Positions 17,695 to 25,724 of a stretch of 64,000 nt of DNA are shown piece by piece. Position numbers and translations under genes: made by a program. Location of the stretch: contig DATMRT010000148.1 of NCBI GenBank assembly GCA_035565975.1, positions 1 through 64,000 of the forward strand, read 5' to 3'. The stretch is from Ga0077530 sp035565975. Lineage in GTDB: Bacteria; Pseudomonadota; Alphaproteobacteria; Rhizobiales; Hyphomicrobiaceae. Below the pieces are notes generated by a model. It had not been told where the DNA came from, made no database searches, and saw nothing but the letters and a program-made list of their open reading frames with translations. The number at the start of each line of letters is the position of its first letter. Positions within the stretch are counted from its first letter, which is position 1.

Positions 17695-18936
17695 TCAGAA
17701 GCGCTCGGCGCGATAGGGGTGCGGGTCGGTGAATGGCTTCTCGCCCGTCATCATTTCAGCGAGCAGACGGCCCGTGACCGGTCCGAGCGTGAAGCCGAGA
17801 TGGTGGTGGCCGAAGTTCATCCAGAGGCCTTTCTTGCCCGCAGCCTGACCGATGACCGGCAGCATGTCGGGGAAACAGGGGCGCCGCCCGAGCCAGGGCT
17901 CAGCCTCGACGCGCTCGGCAAGCGGGAATGCGGCGCGTGCGAGCGGCTCCACGCGATCGAGCTGCACAGGATTGGGCGGCGCATCGCGCGTCGCGAACTC
18001 GGCGCCTGTCGTAATGCGGATGCCTTTCGTCATCGGCGCCATGGCATACCCGACCGAGGTATCGATGACCGGCCGGCTGAGCGTCGCGTTGCCCTCGGCG
18101 CGATAGTGCATGTGATAGCCGCGCTTCACGCCGAGCGGCAGCTTGAGCCCTTGCGCGCGCGTCACCGTGTCGGACCAAGGCCCCAGCGCCACGACGACAT
18201 CGGGCGCCGAGATCCAGCCATCGCGCGTCGCGACCTTCCATCCGGCGCTGTCCCGCGTCAGCGAGCGCGCCTCGCCCTCGACCAGCGCACCACCCCGCCG
18301 CACGAAGAGATCGCCGTACGCCTTTCCGAGCGCACTCGGATCGGCAACGCTGCAGGGATCGGGCAGGAAGATGCCGCCGACGTAGACGGACTTCAGGTGC
18401 GGCTCCATCTCGGCGAGCCCGGCGCGATCGACCGGCTTGGCGACGACGCCGTACTTGGCCTTGACCTCGGCGTCCTCGCGAATCGCTTTCTCCAGCCCCT
18501 GCTCGTTGCGGTAGAGGCGCAGATAGCCCGTCCTGCGGATCATGCCGATCACGCCGGCCTCGTTCATGAGGTGCTCGTGCTCATCGACGCAGCGCGTAAC
18601 GATCGGTGCCATGGCGCGTGCGGTCGAATGCATCCCTTCGGGCGTGGACCAGCGCCAGTACTTGAAGAGCCACGGCGCGACGCTCGGCAGCGATGACCAC
18701 TGGAAGGACGCCTCAGTCGACTGGTTGCGCGCGTGGCGCAGGATGGTCGCCCACTCGCGCGGGAAGAGATAGGGCACGATGCCCTCGGCCTGGATGATGC
18801 CGGCGTTGCCGTAAGACGTCTCCTCGGCCACACCGCGCCGGTCGACGAGCGCCACCGAACGGCCGCGCTGCTGCAAATGCAGCGCGGTGGACACGCCGAC
18901 CATGCCGGCGCCGAGGACGATCACATCTTTGCTCAT
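17695..18936 (-). CDS. DadA-like FAD-dependent amino acid oxidoreductase
   Basis: A 413-residue member of the DAO/glycine oxidase superfamily, close to D-amino-acid dehydrogenase. The Rossmann motif VIVLGAGMVGVSTALHLQQRG opens the protein, with NAGIIQAEGIVPYLFP matching the DadA region after the first helix. The C-terminal flavin segment is GLWMNFGHHHLGFTLGPVTGRLLAEM, whose HHHLG(F)T core is typical of DadA. It would oxidise a D-amino or N-substituted amino acid and pass electrons to the respiratory chain. The gene ends six bases from the convergent P1 peptidase and is divergent from the carbamoylase at 19188, with a 251-bp spacer. Confidence 0.85.
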   Translation of the reverse strand: MSKDVIVLGAGMVGVSTALHLQQRGRSVALVDRRGVAEETSYGNAGIIQAEGIVPYLFPREWATILRHARNQSTEASFQWSSLPSVAPWLFKYWRWSTPEGMHSTARAMAPIVTRCVDEHEHLMNEAGVIGMIRRTGYLRLYRNEQGLEKAIREDAEVKAKYGVVAKPVDRAGLAEMEPHLKSVYVGGIFLPDPCSVADPSALGKAYGDLFVRRGGALVEGEARSLTRDSAGWKVATRDGWISAPDVVVALGPWSDTVTRAQGLKLPLGVKRGYHMHYRAEGNATLSRPVIDTSVGYAMAPMTKGIRITTGAEFATRDAPPNPVQLDRVEPLARAAFPLAERVEAEPWLGRRPCFPDMLPVIGQAAGKKGLWMNFGHHHLGFTLGPVTGRLLAEMMTGEKPFTDPHPYRAERF

Positions 18937-19187
18937 GGGGGATGGGTCCGGTGCAGATGAATTCCTGGAGCTCTGTGCCTATCAATCGCGTATCTGGTCG
19001 TGTTCGCTCCCGGGGCTCGCCTCTTCCGGACGCCTTTTCGCTGCGCCGGCGGCCCGGCACAGTGCCTACCCTTCCAGCTTCCAATTGTCAGCCCCCGATG
19101 GCAATAGTCCATTGGCGCCGGCCCGTCATGCGCAGAGACATGCGGCCAAAGGTCGGGCGCGGCCACATCGACGGGAATTTTAAGACC

Positions 19188-20444
19188 ATGACCGCGGACA
19201 GCAATCTCAGGATCGACGGCAAGCGGCTGTGGGACAGCCTCATGGAGATGGCGAAGATCGGCGCGACGCCGAAAGGCGGCGTTAACCGCCTGACGCTGAC
19301 CGATCTCGATCGCCAGTCCCGCGACCTCTTCGGCGATTGGTGCCGCGCCGCGGGATGTACGATCGCGATCGACAAGATGGGCTCCATGTTCGCACGCCGC
19401 GCAGGCGCGGACGACAGCCTGCCGCCGGTTCTCATCGGCAGTCACCTGGACACGCAGCCGACGGGCGGCAAGTTCGACGGCGCGCTCGGCGTGATGGCGG
19501 CGCTCGAAGTCGTGCGCTCGCTCAACGATCTCGACATCAAGACACGCCACCCGATCGAAATCTGCATGTGGACGAACGAGGAAGGCTCCCGCTTCGCGCC
19601 TGCCATGATCGGCTCGGGCGTCTTCGCCGGCGTGCTCACACTCGAGGAGGCGTTGGCCACGACAGATCCCGAGGGCAAGGCCTTCGGCGAAGAGCTGGAC
19701 CGGGTCGGCTATTCGGGACCTGAGAAGGTCGGCGGGCGTCCGATCCACGCGCTTTTCGAGCTTCACATCGAGCAGGGACCGATCCTGGAGGAAGAAGGCA
19801 TCGACATCGGCATCGTGACGGCCGCCAACGGACAGAAGTGGTATGAGATCACGCTGACGGGCGTCGAGAGCCACGCCGGTCCGACGCCGATGAACCGGCG
19901 CAAAGATGCACTCGTCGGCGCCGCGCGCATCGTCGAGCTGGTGAACAAGATCGGCCACGATCACGACCCGAGCGCCTGCGCCACCTGCGGCATGGTCGAG
20001 GTCTATCCGAACTCGCGCAACGTCATTCCTGGACGTGTCTTCATCACCGTCGACTTCCGCCATCCGGACGGCGAGAAGCTGATCTCCATGGATAAGGCGC
20101 TGCGCGCAGGCCTCGAGGAGATCGCCGCGCGCACGGGCGTCACGGCCGAGATCAAGATGGTCGCCGATTTCCCGCCGCAGCCCTTCGAGACGAGCTGCGT
20201 TGCCGCCGTCCGCAATGCCGCGAAGAAGCTCGGCTATTCGACACGCGACATCACCTCGGGTGCCGGTCACGACGCGGTCTATATCGCACGCGTCGCTCCC
20301 GCCGCGATGATCTTCACGCCGTGCATTGGCGGCATCAGCCACAATGAATCCGAGGACATGACGCCCGAGTGGGCCGCCGCCGGCACCGATGTGCTGCTGC
20401 ACGCGGTGCTCGAAAAAGCCGAGGTCGTGAGCGGGAAGGCTTAG
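19188..20444 (+). CDS. Zn-dependent hydrolase (N-carbamoyl-amino acid amidohydrolase / beta-ureidopropionase type)
   Basis: A 418-residue member of the M20-related hydantoinase/carbamoylase family, which removes carbamoyl groups from N-carbamoyl-amino acids, ureidopropionate or allantoate. The opening NRLTLTDLDRQSRDLFGDWC matches the family. Metal motifs are IGSHLDTQPTGGKFDGALGV (His and bridging Asp), MWTNEEGSRFAPAMIGSG (paired Glu) and FELHIEQGPILEEE (His ligand). The substrate and dimer region GVESHAGPTPMNRRKDAL and the late SGAGHDAVYIARVAP with GISHNESED complete it. I chose the ATG at 19188 because upstream codons in the frame do not fit the family. The divergent DadA-like gene suggests a shared D- or carbamoyl-amino acid route, by inference. 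Confidence 0.9.
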   Translation: MTADSNLRIDGKRLWDSLMEMAKIGATPKGGVNRLTLTDLDRQSRDLFGDWCRAAGCTIAIDKMGSMFARRAGADDSLPPVLIGSHLDTQPTGGKFDGALGVMAALEVVRSLNDLDIKTRHPIEICMWTNEEGSRFAPAMIGSGVFAGVLTLEEALATTDPEGKAFGEELDRVGYSGPEKVGGRPIHALFELHIEQGPILEEEGIDIGIVTAANGQKWYEITLTGVESHAGPTPMNRRKDALVGAARIVELVNKIGHDHDPSACATCGMVEVYPNSRNVIPGRVFITVDFRHPDGEKLISMDKALRAGLEEIAARTGVTAEIKMVADFPPQPFETSCVAAVRNAAKKLGYSTRDITSGAGHDAVYIARVAPAAMIFTPCIGGISHNESEDMTPEWAAAGTDVLLHAVLEKAEVVSGKA

Positions 20445-20470
20445 CAAACATGAGGCTGGCCTCGTCCATC

Positions 20471-20570
20471 CTCCCTCATGGCGGAGGTTAGGAGGGCGGG
20501 ATTGCAGAGCAATAGTTCTCGGGATTCCCCCAACCCCTAAACCCTCCCCATAAGGGGGAGGGGGATATCG
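20471..20570. repeat. Paired intergenic palindromic repeat (element family A, copy 2)
   Basis: A paired unit of the same design as the one at 811-914. The left arm has CTCCCTCATGGCGGAGG, then TTAGGAGGGCGGGATT. The inverted right arm is AACCCCTAAACCCTCCCC, then ATAAGGGGGAGGGGGA. It separates the convergent carbamoylase and SPFH genes and could stop transcription from both sides. Confidence 0.75.
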
Positions 20571-20576
20571 TCCGCA

Positions 20577-21548
20577 TCACTGTCGTGGTGTCTGCGTGTT
20601 CGCCGCCCGCGGCGTGGTCGTCGTAACGGGCGCCGCCGTCCCCGGCATGCTCCAAAGCGTGTTGGCGCCTGCATCGCCGCCCATGAAGGTCGTCGGGAAC
20701 GTCCCGCCCCACTTCTCGACCTTGCGATACTCGACGACAAGCGGGTTCTGCGCGAGCGCTGCGCCCATCACCTTGATCGCCTCGGCCTGAGCTTCGCCCT
20801 GCACCTTGATCTCGTAGGCCCGGCCGTCCGCACGTGCCTTGTCGGCGTCGCGCTGCGCCTCGGCGCTTTGCGTGACCTGCGTCGAGGTCAGGCGCTGGCG
20901 CTCGAGCACGAACTTCTCGGTCTCGGCCTGCTCCCGCGCGACCTGCTTGTCGCGAATGGCCTTCGTGTACTCCGGCGGAAAGCCGATGTTGACCACCGAG
21001 AAGCCCGTGATCTGCACGTCGTCGGGCATGCGCTTCGCAAACGTGTCCATGGAGCGATCGCGGTACTCGGTGCGCTTGCGGAGGAGGTCATTGACTGTAT
21101 AGGCGCTCGTCACGCCTTTCACGGCATCGTTCAAGCGCGGCAGGATGATGCGCTTCTCGAACTGATCGAGACTTCCGAACTGGATGTAGAGCTCTTTGAC
21201 GTGGTCGCGCTTCACCAGCCAGTTGACGGTTACCTGGATGGGAATTTCGAGCGGATCCTGCGAGGCCGCCTCCAGCGTCATGGCGAAGGCACGCTCGCGC
21301 ACTTCCATCTCCTCAACGGTATCGGCCCAGGGCACTTTGATATTCAGGCCCGGATCGACCACTTCGATCACATTGCCGAAGCGCTTCACGATGCCGACAT
21401 GGCCCGCATCGATCCGATAAATGCCGAGCCAGATGGTGATGAGGACCAACGCGGCAATGAGCGCCAGTCCAACGCTGCCGAGCTTGAGGGTTGGAAAGCC
21501 CGGCCGTCCCTGCCCGCCTGATCCCTGCGTCGATGGCGTTGTCCGCAT
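20577..21548 (-). CDS. SPFH domain (prohibitin/stomatin-like) membrane protein
   Basis: A 323-residue prohibitin-type protein anchored by one N-terminal membrane segment (about residues 27-43, SVGLALIAALVLITIWLGIY). The SPFH domain begins at GHVGIVKRFGNVIEVVDPGL and continues through IPIQVTVNWLV and IILPRLNDAVKGV. A charged coiled-coil helix follows (ARADGRAYEIKVQGEAQAEA), and a short Ala/Thr/Pro-rich tail closes the protein. Such proteins form large rings on the membrane face and often modulate proteases or lipid domains. HflC-like proteins normally pair with HflK, and no HflK is here, so a stand-alone prohibitin is the better call. It is probably monocistronic. Confidence 0.87.
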   Translation of the reverse strand: MRTTPSTQGSGGQGRPGFPTLKLGSVGLALIAALVLITIWLGIYRIDAGHVGIVKRFGNVIEVVDPGLNIKVPWADTVEEMEVRERAFAMTLEAASQDPLEIPIQVTVNWLVKRDHVKELYIQFGSLDQFEKRIILPRLNDAVKGVTSAYTVNDLLRKRTEYRDRSMDTFAKRMPDDVQITGFSVVNIGFPPEYTKAIRDKQVAREQAETEKFVLERQRLTSTQVTQSAEAQRDADKARADGRAYEIKVQGEAQAEAIKVMGAALAQNPLVVEYRKVEKWGGTFPTTFMGGDAGANTLWSMPGTAAPVTTTTPRAANTQTPRQ

Positions 21549-21629
21549 GATGGATGCTCCTGCAAACTGGCGAAGTGAATGAGAGACCTAGTTCCCGGCC
21601 ACGCCGGATTTGCGGCCGCGCATAGCAAA

Positions 21630-21656
21630 GCCGCTCCCCTGAGGCGAGGGAGCGGC
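21630..21656 (-). terminator. GC-rich hairpin after the M20 peptidase gene
   Basis: GCCGCTCCC (21630-21638) pairs with GGGAGCGGC (21648-21656) around a nine-base loop. It lies between the start of the SPFH gene and the stop of the M20 gene at 21724. Read on the minus strand it would end the M20 transcript. Only a short TTTG follows, so it is not a textbook intrinsic terminator. A separate palindrome GGGTTAACCC sits at 21709-21718 next to the M20 stop. Confidence 0.45.
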
Positions 21657-21723
21657 GTGCTACGCGCGAATCACTTTTTCGCTTAACTAGGGCGAACTTA
21701 GGAGCTTGGGGTTAACCCACTGG

Positions 21724-22920
21724 TTAACTCATGGTCGCGAGCTGGACCGCAAGGCCGCATGCCGCCTCGTATTCCTTGAGGTCGATCCACTCGTCGACCG
21801 TGTGGGGCTCGTTCTGGCCGGCCCCGAACGTCACGGTCGGAATGCCGTGACGGACCAGCCAGTTGGCGTCGAGCCCACCATTGGCGACCCGAATCTCCGG
21901 CTTGATGCCTTGCGCGGTCACGGCCTCGATGGCCCGCTTCACGACCGGCGCATTGTCCTTGAGGCGGAAAGGGTAATAGTCGGTGTGAGAGATGAACTTG
22001 GCCTTGCCGGATTGTCCCTGGACGTTGGTGACGCCGGCTGCAGCCTTGGCAAAGGCGGCCTTGTAGGCAGCCGTGATCTCCTTGTGGAACTTGGCATCGT
22101 GGCTGCGGCTCTCGCCGCGCACGCGCACATAGTCCGTCACGACGTTGGTTGCATCGCCCGCCGAGCCGCCATTGGCGCCCGCAACGACACCGACGTTGCT
22201 CGTGCCGACCTTGTCGCCGTGCACGACCTTGCCGAACCAGCCGCCGCGGCGCACTTCGGCAAGCGCCTCGGCAAGAATGAGTGTCGAGCTGATGCCGCGT
22301 TCGGGCGCGCCGCCGGCATGCGCGGCACGTCCGCTGATCTCGACTTCCCAGCGATCCGCTCCGACCGCGCCGACGGTCACGTACGATGCCGAGCGGCCGT
22401 CATAGTTGAAGCCGATGCGCACGCCGCCGAGATCCTTCGGATCGACGAAGCGCGCGCCCCAGAGCCCGCTCTCCTCGCGCACCGTGAAGAGCAGCGTCAG
22501 CGGCGGATGGTCGAGCTTCTGCGCCGCGAGTTCCGCGGCGAGCGTCACGAGCACACCGCAGCCCGTACGGTTGTCGCCACCGAGGGCAGTGCGCACGGTG
22601 TTGACGATCTTGCGCCCCTGGATCTTGGGCTTCGCGCCTGCGCACAGCGGCACCGTGTCGAGATGCGTCATGAACAGGAGGCGCGGGCCATTGCCGAGGC
22701 GCCCGCGTCCGGGAAGGTCGACGATCAGATTGCCCGTCTCACACGGCACGGGAATCCGCTTGTGCGCATCGTCGAAGCGGATCGCCTTCGCCGGCACGCC
22801 CACTTCCTTGAGCGCCGCGACGACCTCCTTGCCGATCGCCGCCTCTTTTCCGGTCACGCCTTCCACGGCCAGGAACCGCATGAGGCGATTCACGGCTTGA
22901 GCATTGTCGACCTTCTGCAT
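21724..22920 (-). CDS. M20/M42-type zinc metallopeptidase (peptidase T-like)
   Basis: A 398-residue co-catalytic zinc aminopeptidase or deacylase. The motif order is LLFMTHLDTVPLC (metal His and Asp), LGGDNRTGCGVLVTLA (bridging Asp), LFTVREESGLWGARF (Glu pair) and GFNYDGRSASYVTVGA (Asp ligand). The lid domain includes SGRAAHAGGAPERGISS. The final metal His is in NEPHTVDEWIDLKEYE. This layout is close to peptidase T and M20B tripeptidases. It probably shares a direction and perhaps a transcript with the Rossmann protein upstream at 23084, but a 160-bp palindromic region separates them. Confidence 0.87.
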   Translation of the reverse strand: MQKVDNAQAVNRLMRFLAVEGVTGKEAAIGKEVVAALKEVGVPAKAIRFDDAHKRIPVPCETGNLIVDLPGRGRLGNGPRLLFMTHLDTVPLCAGAKPKIQGRKIVNTVRTALGGDNRTGCGVLVTLAAELAAQKLDHPPLTLLFTVREESGLWGARFVDPKDLGGVRIGFNYDGRSASYVTVGAVGADRWEVEISGRAAHAGGAPERGISSTLILAEALAEVRRGGWFGKVVHGDKVGTSNVGVVAGANGGSAGDATNVVTDYVRVRGESRSHDAKFHKEITAAYKAAFAKAAAGVTNVQGQSGKAKFISHTDYYPFRLKDNAPVVKRAIEAVTAQGIKPEIRVANGGLDANWLVRHGIPTVTFGAGQNEPHTVDEWIDLKEYEAACGLAVQLATMS

Positions 22921-22921
22921 G

Positions 22922-23075
22922 TCTAGTGTCCCGATGCCGAAGTTCGCCAGATCTCGACGCTGGTGTCCCGAGCGAACTTCGGAATCGAAAGGGACACTAG
23001 AATTATAGTCAGATCGAGAAATTCTCTCGGTACCGTGCCACCTGGTAAGGCGAATTTCTCGATCATCACACTAGG
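22922..23075. repeat. Complex palindromic intergenic element (two nested inverted repeats)
   Basis: TCTAGTGTCCC (22922-22932) is the exact inverse of GGGACACTAGA (22991-23001). Inside it CCGAAGTTCGC (22937-22947) is the exact inverse of GCGAACTTCGG (22972-22982). A second inverted pair follows: GATCGAGAAATTC (23012-23024) and GAATTTCTCGATC (23052-23064), with an inner TACC/GGTA. A partial third copy of the outer box (ACACTAGGA) ends the region. The whole spacer between the two minus-strand genes is thus a large cruciform-capable element, probably a REP/MITE-like repeat and not a simple terminator. Confidence 0.8.
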
Positions 23076-23083
23076 ATGCTCTC

Positions 23084-24154
23084 TCAGGACGCTTTCTTGC
23101 GGTTCTTCTCGAGCCAGCCGTTGACCATCGAGACGGTCTTGTCGACCTCGGGATTCGAGCGCCCTTTCGAAGCGGCGATCGATTGCACGAGCAGGTCGAC
23201 GCGCTCGATGTTCGGCGCGCCGGCGGCAAGCGCGCGCGCCGCGGACGACGGCGTCAACAAGGACTGCGCGGCCGCGGCGTATTTCTCGAAGGGCACCATG
23301 TCGGCCTTGTTTGCGCCGAGCGAGACGCAGAGATCGACGACCCAGTCGTAGACGGCCTTGCTCGCCGCAGGATCGGAATGCACCGCCTCCTTGATCGGCC
23401 GAACAGTATCCTGCTGTACGCAGCGATAATTGCCCGCGAGCAGCATCGCCCACTTCGCGAGCGGCACGAACACCGAGTCGTGCACCTTGAGCTTGACCGG
23501 GATCTCGATCTTCTCGCCGCCGATATCGAAGCGCGCGGCCTCGATGTCCTTCTCCATCTGCTGAAGGATGGCCGTGTGCTCGGGGTTCTCGAAGCGCGCC
23601 GACTTGAAGTTCGTCGGCAGGCGCACCTGCAGCACGTTGACCGGCTCCTCGGGCGGACGGAACGCCTGCGGGTCCGGGCTGCAGAGCGTCATCATCTTGG
23701 GATCGAAGGCATCCCACACGGTCGCGTCGGTGTAGGCGTGGCGCAGTTTGCTGACGTCGAGCCCGGGAATGCGCGCGAGATAGGGCAGCGGCGGCATGTT
23801 CATGATCGACATGCAGGGGCGGCCGGACTTGGCGACGAGTTGCAGCAGCTCGCGGGCGCCGGGCGTGCGGTACTGCGGCTCCTGCATGGCGAGCGCGATG
23901 AGATCGAACTCCTTCGGATCGACGCTCGCCGGGCCGGCCGCGGTCACCTTGCCCGGCAGTTTGCGACTGTTGATCTCGACCAGGCCCTCGCGGCCACGTA
24001 CCGGGATTTTGACGAGCGCGCCGTCGGCGTTGATTTTCTCCACTTCGGCAGGCAGGCAGACGAGCACGGTGTCGTGCCCCGCCATCGCCAGCTTCGTACC
24101 GAGCAGCGACCCGTAGGACGCGCCCATGACCAGCGTCTTGTATTTCTTCGCCAT
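23084..24154 (-). CDS. Ketopantoate reductase/opine dehydrogenase-like Rossmann protein
   Basis: A 356-residue protein with an N-terminal dinucleotide-binding motif (KTLVMGASYGSLLGTKLAMAG) and the organisation of the ApbA/PanE superfamily: an N-terminal Rossmann domain, then an all-helical C-terminal domain. The N-terminal domain includes DLIALAMQEPQYRTPGA, where PanE-like proteins bind the cofactor. The helical part has HDSVFVPLAKWAMLLAGNY, in the place of the catalytic Lys/Glu helix. It is longer than typical PanE (about 300 residues), so a 2-oxo or opine substrate other than ketopantoate is likely. It is divergent from the EipA-like gene across a 352-bp spacer. Confidence 0.7.
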   Translation of the reverse strand: MAKKYKTLVMGASYGSLLGTKLAMAGHDTVLVCLPAEVEKINADGALVKIPVRGREGLVEINSRKLPGKVTAAGPASVDPKEFDLIALAMQEPQYRTPGARELLQLVAKSGRPCMSIMNMPPLPYLARIPGLDVSKLRHAYTDATVWDAFDPKMMTLCSPDPQAFRPPEEPVNVLQVRLPTNFKSARFENPEHTAILQQMEKDIEAARFDIGGEKIEIPVKLKVHDSVFVPLAKWAMLLAGNYRCVQQDTVRPIKEAVHSDPAASKAVYDWVVDLCVSLGANKADMVPFEKYAAAAQSLLTPSSAARALAAGAPNIERVDLLVQSIAASKGRSNPEVDKTVSMVNGWLEKNRKKAS

Positions 24155-24506
24155 TGCGAGCCCTTTCCGGTCGTTCCCCGCGAATCACGTTTTTCTGGGA
24201 GCCGCGTTGCGCGGTCCGAATGCATCAGAGGTTAGTGCCGTGTTGCCACACGCGCAACGATTGCGCGCGCCACCGCGCCCGGCAGCACCAAACCGCAGCG
24301 AAACCTGTGTATTTGCGGCCAAATTCGGGCACGGCGACGCACCAGGCCACAGTTTGGTAACACTTTGCCGGCAAGACCTTCTTGACCATACGGCCGCTGT
24401 GGCGCGGCCGCTAGTGCGTTTGCCTGCAAGAGCGGCTACGGCATCAGCGCCACTGCACGCGCCGCACCTTGGGGGATTTTCAGCACTCGTGCTCGACGGG
24501 CGACCC
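24155..24506. other. Divergent intergenic spacer, no gene recognised
   Basis: This 352-bp spacer separates the starts of the Rossmann protein (minus) and the EipA-like protein (plus), so it should hold both promoters. Reading frames across it are shadows with no family resemblance. I see no clean -10/-35 pair; a TTGACC near 24382 is the best -35-like hexamer for the plus strand. Confidence 0.5.
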
Positions 24507-25484
24507 ATGCTCAACAAGACATCGATGCGACTTTGGGCCGGCGCACTGGCGCTCGGTCTCGTTCTCGGTTTCGGGCATTTCCCTGCCAGCGCCCAGATCA
24601 CGGCCCTTGACCGTGATGGGGCGCCGATCGTCCATGCAGCGCCTGCGAACGAAGGCGATGCCACGCTGCCGAGCGCGGAGCTGCCGCGGCTCCGGCTTGC
24701 CCAGGCCGGGGGCGGGTACGTCGAACGCGACAACCTCGATCCGCCACCCTATCGGCCACCCTACGAGACCGGCCGGCAGGTCCCGTCCTACGGCGGCACG
24801 CGCGGTGGCGATGCCTACAGCCCGCCACCCGCACCGCGACCCGAGCCGTATTATCAAACGCCGGCGCCACCGCCTCCGCCCTATCGCGAGGCGACGCCGT
24901 ACCGTGGCGACGGATATGCGCCGCCGCCGCCGCGCGGCGGGGATGTTCCGCTGCGGCCGCCGCCCGGCCGAGGCGGCTATTACGACGAAGACCCCGGCGA
25001 CGGCACGTTCTCGATGCACGAGATCACGCGCGCCGGCCACGGCTTCTTCGGTGCGGTCAGTCAGGGTCTCGCGGGCGTCATCGAGTACGCCTTCCGCAAG
25101 CAGGGCCGGCCGAACGGATACATTCTCGGCGAGGACCTCGGCGGTGCCTTGGTGGCTGGTCTGAGATACGGCCGCGGCACGCTCTACACGCGCGATGCCG
25201 GTACGCATCCCGTCTACTGGCAGGGCCCCTCCATCGGCTACGACGCCGGCGGCGACGGTTCCAAGACCATGATCCTCGTCTATCGGATGCGCGATCCCCA
25301 CGATGTCTACCAGCGCTTCGGCGGCGTCGAGGGCTCGGCCTACGTCGTAGGCGGCGTCGGCATCAACTTCCAGGCGAACGGCGAGATGGTGATGGCCCCG
25401 ATCCGCTCCGGGATTGGCCTTCGCATGGGCGCTAATATCGGGTATTTGAAGTACACACGTCACCCGACCTGGAACCCCTTCTGA
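24507..25484 (+). CDS. DUF1134 (EipA-type) envelope protein
   Basis: A 325-residue exported protein. A signal peptide is clear (LWAGALALGLVLGFGHF, cleavage after PASAQ). A proline-, tyrosine- and arginine-rich linker follows (about residues 70-155, for example APRPEPYYQTPAPPPPPYRE). The C-terminal domain, starting at EITRAGHGFFGAVSQGLAGV and including GLRYGRGTLYTRDAGTHPVYWQGPS and NFQANGEMVMAPIRSGIGLR, is DUF1134, the family of EipA of Brucella and Caulobacter. EipA is a small periplasmic beta-barrel-like protein needed for envelope integrity. The unusually long low-complexity linker may span or bind peptidoglycan. I chose the ATG at 24507, with a second possible ATG at 24525. Confidence 0.82.
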   Translation: MLNKTSMRLWAGALALGLVLGFGHFPASAQITALDRDGAPIVHAAPANEGDATLPSAELPRLRLAQAGGGYVERDNLDPPPYRPPYETGRQVPSYGGTRGGDAYSPPPAPRPEPYYQTPAPPPPPYREATPYRGDGYAPPPPRGGDVPLRPPPGRGGYYDEDPGDGTFSMHEITRAGHGFFGAVSQGLAGVIEYAFRKQGRPNGYILGEDLGGALVAGLRYGRGTLYTRDAGTHPVYWQGPSIGYDAGGDGSKTMILVYRMRDPHDVYQRFGGVEGSAYVVGGVGINFQANGEMVMAPIRSGIGLRMGANIGYLKYTRHPTWNPF

Positions 25485-25724
25485 GGTGGCGGCCGGCGCC
25501 GGTACAACCTGCGGTGCCTGCCAGCACTCTGGGAGGGATCGGTGCGATGCGCGGCTCCGATACCGCTCGACGGTGTCGGCGCAGGCATTCGAACCGCCGA
25601 CCGGGACGTTTCCCGATGAGCTGCCGGGCCTCTGGCGGAGACCTCGGGGGGGACTGTCGCCCGGCTTCATCGCTCGGGATGAACGGTTGAGCAGACCGAG
25701 GGTGCGGGGCCGAGGAATACAGGC

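Noticed and set aside
20577..21548. HflC protease regulator
   Set aside because: No HflK partner is adjacent, and the tail differs. A stand-alone prohibitin-type SPFH protein is safer.
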